From UBA9611 sp965237595 (GTDB taxonomy: Bacteria; Chloroflexota; Dehalococcoidia; Lucifugimonadales; UBA3495), in NCBI GenBank assembly GCA_965237595.1, contig CBDEFY010000001.1:1-64000 (forward strand): a DNA stretch of 64,000 nt, read 5' to 3'. The translations under genes and the position numbers were made by a program. Positions 59,192 to 64,000 of the stretch are shown here, one piece after another. Position 1 is the stretch's first letter. The number at the start of each line of letters is the position of its first letter. The notes under the pieces are model-generated. The model saw nothing but the letters and a program-made list of their open reading frames with translations, ran no database searches and was not told the origin of the DNA.

Positions 59192-60482
59192 TCAATCTTC
59201 CCAATCACGCCGTAAGTCCGAATCAACCTCGGCCAACCGGCCCTCTAGGAACTTGGTCTCAGAGGCGTTGGTGGTCAGTTCCAGGGCTCTACGGTAGGCG
59301 GCGCCCGCTTCTTCGGATCTTCCCAGTCGACGCAGCAGATCGGCCCGGGCCGAGTGATACCAACGGTATTCCTGGAGCGGGGCCGCCACCTCGGTTCGGT
59401 CCATCGCTTGGAGTCCCTGCTCGGGAGACTGGGCCATCGCCACCGCCACCGCCCGGTTGAGATCAACCACCGGAGAAGGTTGCATCTGACTTAGGGACCC
59501 GTACAGGGCGGCAATCTGGGGCCAATCGGTGCTCTCGGGAGAATCGGCTTGGGAATGGAGGGCCGCGATTGCAGCCTGCACCTGGTACCGGCCGGGTCTG
59601 CCCATCCTGAGAGCGCGTTCAACCAACGATACGCCCTGCTGGATCTTGTTTCGGTCCCAGGTGGACCGGTCCTGGTCCTCGAGCAGCACCGGAAGGCCGT
59701 TTGGTGATTGGCGAGCGTCTCGCCGGGAGTCATGGAGCAGCACCAGCGCCAGCATCCCCAACACTTCCGGATCGTCGGGCATCAAATCAGCCAGGACCCG
59801 TCCCAGCCGCACCGCCTCTGTGGACAGGTCAGGGCGGGTGAGGCTTTCGCCGCCGCTGGCGGAATATCCTTCATTGAAAATGAGGTAAATCACTGAAAAT
59901 GAGGTAAATCACTGCCAACACGCCATCCAGCCGGTCGGGAAGAACATTGTCTGGCGGCACGCGATGGGGGATTCCGGCGTCCTTTATCTTTCGTTTTGCC
60001 CTTACCAGGCGTTGGGCCATGGTGGCTTCGGGCACCAAGAATGCTTGGCTGATCTCGGTGGTGGTGAGGCCACCCAAGGTCCTAAGTGTCAATGCCACTC
60101 TTGCATCCGGGTTCAGCGCCGGATGGCAGCAAGTGAATATCAAGCGTAGGCGGTCGTCGTGCAGATGGGACCCGTCTATCTCGTCCAGCATTTCGAATCC
60201 ATCTTCCCCGGACTGAGAACCGGCGATGAGCAGGTATTTTTGGTCTCTCACCCAGTCCCTGCGGGCGGCGTCGATGGCCTTGCGGCGGGCGGTGGTGGTG
60301 ATCCACGCCGCCGGGTTGTCCGGAACACCGTCGGCGGGCCACCGGACCAAAGCTACCGCAAAGGCCTCCTGTATGGCCTCTTCGGCGGCGTCAAAGTCCC
60401 GCAATATTGGAATCAAAGCCGCTGAGACCTTACCGTACTCATCACGGAGGACGGTCTCGACTGCTTCATGGGTATCGGCCAA
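59192..60482 (-). pseudogene. ECF sigma factor (SigJ/DUF6596 type) broken by a 19-bp duplication
   Basis: Sigma domains in 60482-59900: EAVETVLRDEYGKVSAALIP, FDAAEEAIQEAFAVALVRWP, NPAAWITTTARRKAIDAARR, then LRLIFTCCHPALNPDARVAL, LTLRTLGGLTTTEISQAFLV, VPEATMAQRLVRAKRKIKDA. The C-terminal TPR-like part is in the other frame: NEGYSASGGESLTRPDLSTE, LGMLALVLLHDSRRDARQSP, DLNRAVAVAMAQSPEQGLQA, RADLLRRLGRSEEAGAAYRR. A 19-bp tandem duplication (59876-59913) shifts the frame. The start is TTG 60482. This class is usually encoded with a YCII-type protein, as here (60543). Confidence 0.85.
59876..59913. repeat. 19-bp tandem duplication
   Basis: GAAAATGAGGTAAATCACT at 59876-59894 is exactly repeated at 59895-59913. 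Deleting one copy restores VLAVIYLIFNEGYSASGG across the junction of the SigJ-type gene. Confidence 0.9.
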
Positions 60483-60542
60483 AGTGCTGTCAGGCTCCTT
60501 GGGGCCGGTGCTTCCTTCCCGGAAGCACCGGTTTAGAATCGA

Positions 60543-60899
60543 TCAGTGTTCGAACTCCATGGTAGGACGGATCTCCACCGAGCCGCCATCTGCGATGTGG
60601 GGCATCTCGCCGGCCCACTCTATGGCGTCGTCCAGGTCGGTGGCTTCCACCATGTAGAAACCGCCCAATTGCTCTTTGGTTTCGGCGAAAGGTCCGTCGG
60701 TGGCGAGGGGGGCCGGATTGCCGGCCCGCACCGTCGTGGCGGCCACGGTGGGCTGGAGAGCTGAGCCGTCCAACAACTTCCCCGTCGCTTGGAGGTCGTC
60801 GGTGTACTTGAACCACTCTTCCAATTTCTTGGACATTTCTTCCGGGGACATGCTCATGTGGGTCTTTTCGTTGTCGTAGATCAACAGTAGGTATTTCAT
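60543..60899 (-). CDS. YCII-related (DGPF domain) protein
   Basis: 118 residues. Core: MKYLLLIYDNEKTHMSMSPE, DGSALQPTVAATTVRAGNPA, PLATDGPFAETKEQLGGFYM (the DGPFxETKE signature), VEATDLDDAIEWAGEMP. Proteins of this kind accompany SigJ-type sigma factors and are thought to regulate or assist them. It is 60 bases upstream of the sigma gene on the same strand; between them is a hairpin (60505-60515 with 60521-60531). Confidence 0.9.
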   Translation of the reverse strand: MKYLLLIYDNEKTHMSMSPEEMSKKLEEWFKYTDDLQATGKLLDGSALQPTVAATTVRAGNPAPLATDGPFAETKEQLGGFYMVEATDLDDAIEWAGEMPHIADGGSVEIRPTMEFEH

Positions 60900-61001
60900 A
60901 GTTCGCTCCTTACGTAAATTTTGTTCCTACAAATATACGACGAACGGGTATACTCGAAATCAACACTGTAGCCATTCAGTTTTTAGCCGGGAGTAACGAA
61001 G

Positions 61002-61424
61002 ATGGCCGAAGAGATTATCTTGCGCCGGTGCTTGGAGGACGATATTGAATCGGTGTTGGCGCTTTGGCGGGCTGCCGGCTCCACCCCAAGCGTGACGGAC
61101 ACCAGCGACGAGCTGCGGACCACCATTAATTCAACAGCATCGTCGGTGATTGTGGCCCTGAGCGGCGGCACGGTCGCGGGCTCCATCATCGGGGCCTTCG
61201 ACGGTTGGCGGGGCAATCTCTACCGGCTGGCGGTGCATCCTGATCACCAACGCAAGGGGATTGCCCGGCGCTTGGTCTCCGAGGCAGAAGAGTGGCTCCG
61301 AAGACAGGGGGCCAAGCGCATCGGTGCAGTGGTGGAGAAAGACCACCCCTGGGCCACCGGTTTCTGGGAATCCACGGAGTTTGTACTGTCGCCGTTGGAC
61401 CTCAGGTACGTTAGGGACCTTTAA
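61002..61424 (+). CDS. GNAT family N-acetyltransferase
   Basis: 140 residues: EEIILRRCLEDDIESVLALW, TVAGSIIGAFDGWRGNLYRL, AVHPDHQRKGIARRLVSEAE with the QRKGIA acetyl-CoA loop (residues about 84-89), KRIGAVVEKDHPWATGFWES. Related to RimI-type acetyltransferases; acceptor unknown. SD GGGAGTAA upstream. The next gene fragment follows after 16 bases. Confidence 0.88.
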   Translation: MAEEIILRRCLEDDIESVLALWRAAGSTPSVTDTSDELRTTINSTASSVIVALSGGTVAGSIIGAFDGWRGNLYRLAVHPDHQRKGIARRLVSEAEEWLRRQGAKRIGAVVEKDHPWATGFWESTEFVLSPLDLRYVRDL

Positions 61425-61440
61425 TTTTGGAGGCATCGTC

Positions 61441-61686
61441 GTGGCTCAACACCCGATCCAAACAACCACTTCACCATCCGAGATCTACGAGCGTTTCATG
61501 GTTCCGGCGATGTTCGCCAGATGGGCGGAAATCATTTTGGAACTGGTTTCGCCGCAAGCTGGAGAGCGCGTTCTTGACCTGGCCTGTGGAACTGAGGTTA
61601 TCGCGCTTATTGCGGCTTCCATGGTGCAGCCTGGCGGGCAAGACAAAGGTGCGCCGGACACGATGGTCCACCCACAGGGCATCTAA
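61441..61686 (+). pseudogene. SAM-dependent methyltransferase, N-terminal stump
   Basis: GTG start at 61441 with GGAGG upstream. Reads IYERFMVPAMFARWAEIILE, LVSPQAGERVLDLACGTEVI, close to class I methyltransferases (motif I as LDLACGTEV; usually LDxACGTG). After about residue 65 the sequence departs to DKGAPDTMVHPQGI and ends at TAA 61684-61686, so the rest of the SAM-binding and catalytic domain is missing. It is convergent with the XRE gene. Confidence 0.65.
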
Positions 61687-62046
61687 TTGCAACCGTTTGT
61701 AGGGTCAATCTCAGAATCAATCGCTTTGGGATTTTCAACTTCCTCAAATCGAACGCTCTGTAGCCAACGAGAATCGGCAACAACATTGCTGTCGGTCTTA
61801 GAACTGGGTTTTGGTCCTGCCGCCAGACGAAGTTCCTTAAGGCGGGCGTCGTCTGAACGGGATTCTAATTCTGCCTCTATGCGAAGTTCTCGAATGCGGC
61901 GGGGGTAGCCTGAAGAAGGAATTATTCTATTGGTTTCCCACCTACCCACAGTGGAAGTAAGCACACCCAACACCTCAGCTAGCTGGCGCTGGGACCACCC
62001 GAGCTTCCTAACGTAGGCTCTTCAATTTTTCGGCTGAGTCTGGCAC
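61683..62046 (-). pseudogene. XRE family transcriptional regulator, frameshifted
   Basis: Starts at GTG 62046 (PDSAEKLKSLRRKLG when one extra T near 62011 is removed) and continues WSQRQLAEVLGVLTSTVGRW and ETNRIIPSSGYPRRIRELRI. The helix-turn-helix (residues about 15-35) has the Q-R-Q-L-A-E-x-L-G-V pattern of XRE/plasmid-type repressors, followed by a Ser/Lys-rich tail to 120 residues. The frame break lies inside the first helix, before the recognition helix. Confidence 0.7.
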
Positions 62047-62193
62047 CTGGCCGCCTGAAAACCAATAAAAGTATTTTTTTCGGTCACTTGCTACCGCTGT
62101 TTCGAGTGCTGCGAAAATGGCACGTCATGTAATGAGAGAACTGGCCGAAATCGTTATATATTTTTTCTTGGGCCTGTTACAAGATTTTGCCAT

Positions 62194-63423
62194 ACTAGTA
62201 CTCAGTCAACCGTAAAATCGGAAGGGTAAAGGCGGTGAAGTTTGGTTCGTGCGTCCCGGGTGTTGAACCGCCAGTTGATGGTGGCTCTGGCGGCGTTGCG
62301 CTCCTTGACCAGAGCATCGACTTCCCTCCTGAGGGCCTCCTCGCCGGAGAGCCGCTGCTTCAGGCAGGAGCGGGACAGGACGCTGAACTCGATCTCCGCC
62401 ATGTTCAACCAACTCCCGTGCTTGGGCGTGTAATGAAACTCCAGCCGCCTGGCAATCCTCCGGGCTTCCTCAGCCGGGAAAGTCTCGTACAGCGATGCCC
62501 GGCGATGGGTATTCAGATTGTCCAAGACAACCCTTACCACCTCGGCTTCCGGGTAGGCTTCATCCGCCAGCCAGCGCATCCGGCGGGCGAAGTCTTGCAT
62601 CGTGCGCCGCTCCGTGACCGCCACCCCTCGCCAACCCGCCAAGGGCTCGCAGGCCAAGAACAGGTTGCGGGTACCCTCCCGCCGGTATTCGTAGTCCTGC
62701 CGCAGCGGAAGTCCCGGCCGGGGCGGCAGAGCGGGCTGGGTCTCCGCCAACAACTGGGTGGATGTCTCGTCAAAGCAAACCACCGGACGTTGGGGATCAT
62801 AGGGTTCGGCGTAGAGATCCAGGACATCCTCCATGTTAGCCACAAATTCCGCGCTCACCTTGGGAATGCACCACTCCTTCTTCTGCCACGGCTTGAGGGC
62901 GTTTTTTTGAGACGCTGGCGCACCCCCTCGTGGGACATGGAGGGCGTCAGCCCCAACTCGACCACCTTCCCGGCCAGCAGACGCAGGGTCCAGTGGTCAT
63001 GCCCTTCCGGCGGCGGGCTGCAGGCCAAAGCAATCAGGTGGGCTTCGCCCCGGTCGTCCAACTTCCGGGGCCGGTTGGCCTGGGGACGGTCCTGCAAAAC
63101 CCTCTCCAACCCTTCTTCGGCAAAGCGCTGCTTGACCCGGTATACGGTGCTCAGGGCCACATCCAAAGCTTCGGCCACTTGGGGTGCCGCCCAACCGTCG
63201 TCGCTCTTTAGGAGAATCCGCGCTCTAGCGGTCACTCGGGCTGAGTTTTTGCCAACCCGGATCAGTCGCTGGAGCTCTTCCCGTTGTTCCTGTGCCAGCC
63301 GCACCGCGTATTTGTCCCTGACCATCACTGCCACCCCCGCCATCAACACTTCCCGCCAGGCAGGATAGCTCAATTGGCCCCTTTCTTAAACAAATCTCAA
63401 AACCAAGTTGACTGAGTACTAGT
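62194..63423. mobile_element. IS630 family insertion sequence
   Basis: 17-bp perfect inverted repeat ACTAGTACTCAGTCAAC at 62194-62210 and 63407-63423, length 1230 bp. The family inserts at TA; the exact end within TAC/GTA is ambiguous. It carries one transposase gene in two frames. Confidence 0.88.
62202..63325 (-). CDS. IS630 family transposase, made by -1 frameshift at A7
   Basis: N-terminal frame from ATG 63325: VRDKYAVRLAQEQREELQRL, ARILLKSDDGWAAPQVAEAL (HTH), VYRVKQRFAEEGLERVLQDR. The frame then passes a run of seven A (minus strand; T at 62902-62908) and -1 slippage gives KPWQKKEWCIPKVSAEFVAN and the DDE domain: VVCFDETSTQLLAETQPALP (first D), VRVVLDNLNTHRRASLYETF (second D), HYTPKHGSWLNMAEIEFSVL (E). 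Without slippage translation ends soon after. The A7 and frame relation match programmed frameshifting in other IS630 elements. Confidence 0.88.
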
Positions 63424-63474
63424 GGCGCCGGCAGTCAGCCTGGGTGAACCGCCGGTGACCAAGGAGACCCCTAA

Positions 63475-63741
63475 ATGGGGAGTATGGACAGACTGGGTCC
63501 TTCGCCAAGCGACCTCAATCGCCGCCACAAATTTTGGGTGGCTGCTACTATTTGGTGGGCCACGTTGGTTACAGTCATATATTTGCCAATTCCAATCTTG
63601 GCCATCGGGATGGCGTTCGGCGACGCCCAACCAGGGACTAAATCGTTCATCGCATATATAGCCGGGATTACCGGAGGAAGCACGTTGCTTGCCATCCCTG
63701 AATTCTATTTGTTCAGGCCCTTCTCTCAAATGTTTAGATAA
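63475..63741 (+). CDS. Small two-helix membrane protein
   Basis: 88 residues: KFWVAATIWWATLVTVIYLP then PILAIGMAFG (helix 1) and SFIAYIAGITGGSTLLAIPE FYLF (helix 2 region, in two parts), a hydrophilic N-terminus and a short C-tail PFSQMFR. ATGs at 63475 and 63484 are possible. No family is recognised. It lies beside the IS630 element, and only a single copy of evidence (open frame and helices) supports it. The 258 bases after it (63742-64000) hold nothing I can recognise. Confidence 0.45.
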   Translation: MGSMDRLGPSPSDLNRRHKFWVAATIWWATLVTVIYLPIPILAIGMAFGDAQPGTKSFIAYIAGITGGSTLLAIPEFYLFRPFSQMFR

Positions 63742-64000
63742 GTGCAACCTGGAATCGGATTTCCAAATCACAGCAGTGTCCCCCATTATAAACCCAAGAA
63801 ATTAGGCCTCGCAACGATTGAAACATCGCTTTACCGTCGTTCTTTTAACTGGTCATGCCTTATCAGCCGGTTCGGCACAAATCTGCAACTTAATTTATGA
63901 AAGAATTCACGTATTCACCCCCAATCACACAAAGTTCTCCGAGCGTAAGACCAGACGAAGAGTTTAGCGGGATATCTCTCTTTCTGGCAACCCAAATGAC

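Noticed and set aside
1..64000. An antiphage or toxin-antitoxin island.
   Set aside because: Apart from three IS elements and one RAYT, I see no nuclease, toxin, retron, CBASS or restriction genes; the mobile elements alone do not make a defence island.

Overview
The window is about 60% GC and gene-dense, with no rRNA or tRNA that I can find. Its gene content resembles a Chloroflexota genome of the SAR202/Dehalococcoidia type. There are five luciferase-like (LLM) flavin monooxygenase genes, plus an F420/deazaflavin-type Ddn protein, an enolase-superfamily enzyme, CaiB/BaiF CoA-transferase, thiolase, acyl-CoA dehydrogenase, MaoC hydratases, carboxymuconolactone decarboxylases, an epoxide hydrolase, many VOC/glyoxalase proteins, a futalosine-pathway MqnA-like protein, and DUF1501/DUF1800 and PQQ/NHL propeller proteins. 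This assignment is inference from gene families; no phylogenetic marker is present.

Layout. 0-5.6 kb: edge of an MFS gene, LLM gene, minus-strand VOC/isomerase/VOC operon ending in a GMC oxidoreductase stump, then LLM plus alpha/beta hydrolase. 5.7-6.4 kb: a REP-associated tyrosine transposase (RAYT) between two REP palindromes. 6.4-12.1 kb: SDR stump, amidohydrolase, epoxide hydrolase, lipoprotein, MDMPI-like protein, GNAT, enolase-superfamily enzyme. 12.1-15.7 kb: four-gene ABC exporter operon with a 22-codon deletion scar. 15.7-20 kb: MITE-like palindrome, broken epimerase, VOC, an IS481 element, broken LLM. 20-24 kb: frameshifted MMPL transporter flanked by two more REPs, and a degenerate HD-GYP/LuxR regulator. 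24-33 kb: maleate-isomerase-like enzyme, FMN-binding protein, Gfo/Idh/MocA, CMD proteins, CaiB, thiolase and SDR, i.e. ring or side-chain degradation and CoA-dependent catabolism. 33 kb: a candidate structured non-coding RNA with a consensus promoter. 33-44 kb: ABC-F, Ddn, VOC, YgjP peptidase, M20 peptidase, PQQ propeller, MqnA-like, NHL, DUF1501, DUF1800. 44.6-48 kb: two-subunit ThDP decarboxylase (ComD/ComE-like), MFS stump, NtaA-type LLM. 48-51.2 kb: ECF sigma/anti-sigma pair with a repeat-rich CHRD lipoprotein and a DNRLRE domain. 51.4-52.7 kb: IS3 element with 3-bp target duplication. 52.8-57.7 kb: two MaoC proteins, acyl-CoA dehydrogenase, MFS remnant, small protein, LLM, TfoX. 57.8-61.4 kb: amidohydrolase lipoprotein inserted between TfoX copies, SigJ-type sigma factor with its YCII partner, GNAT. 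61.4-64 kb: methyltransferase stump, XRE regulator, IS630 element, small membrane protein; 63742-64000 shows nothing recognisable.

Two themes run through the window. First, the enzymes suggest stepwise oxidation of diverse organic substrates (LLM and other flavin oxygenases, hydrolases, dioxygenase-fold proteins) feeding acyl-CoA degradation; exact substrates cannot be read from sequence. Second, the window is full of scars. There are gene stumps, a 19-bp duplication, a probable quasi-palindrome mutation, in-frame stops, and more than a dozen single-base frameshifts in otherwise conserved genes. Many of the single-base events look like shortened G/C runs and may be sequencing error; the templated and larger events cannot be.
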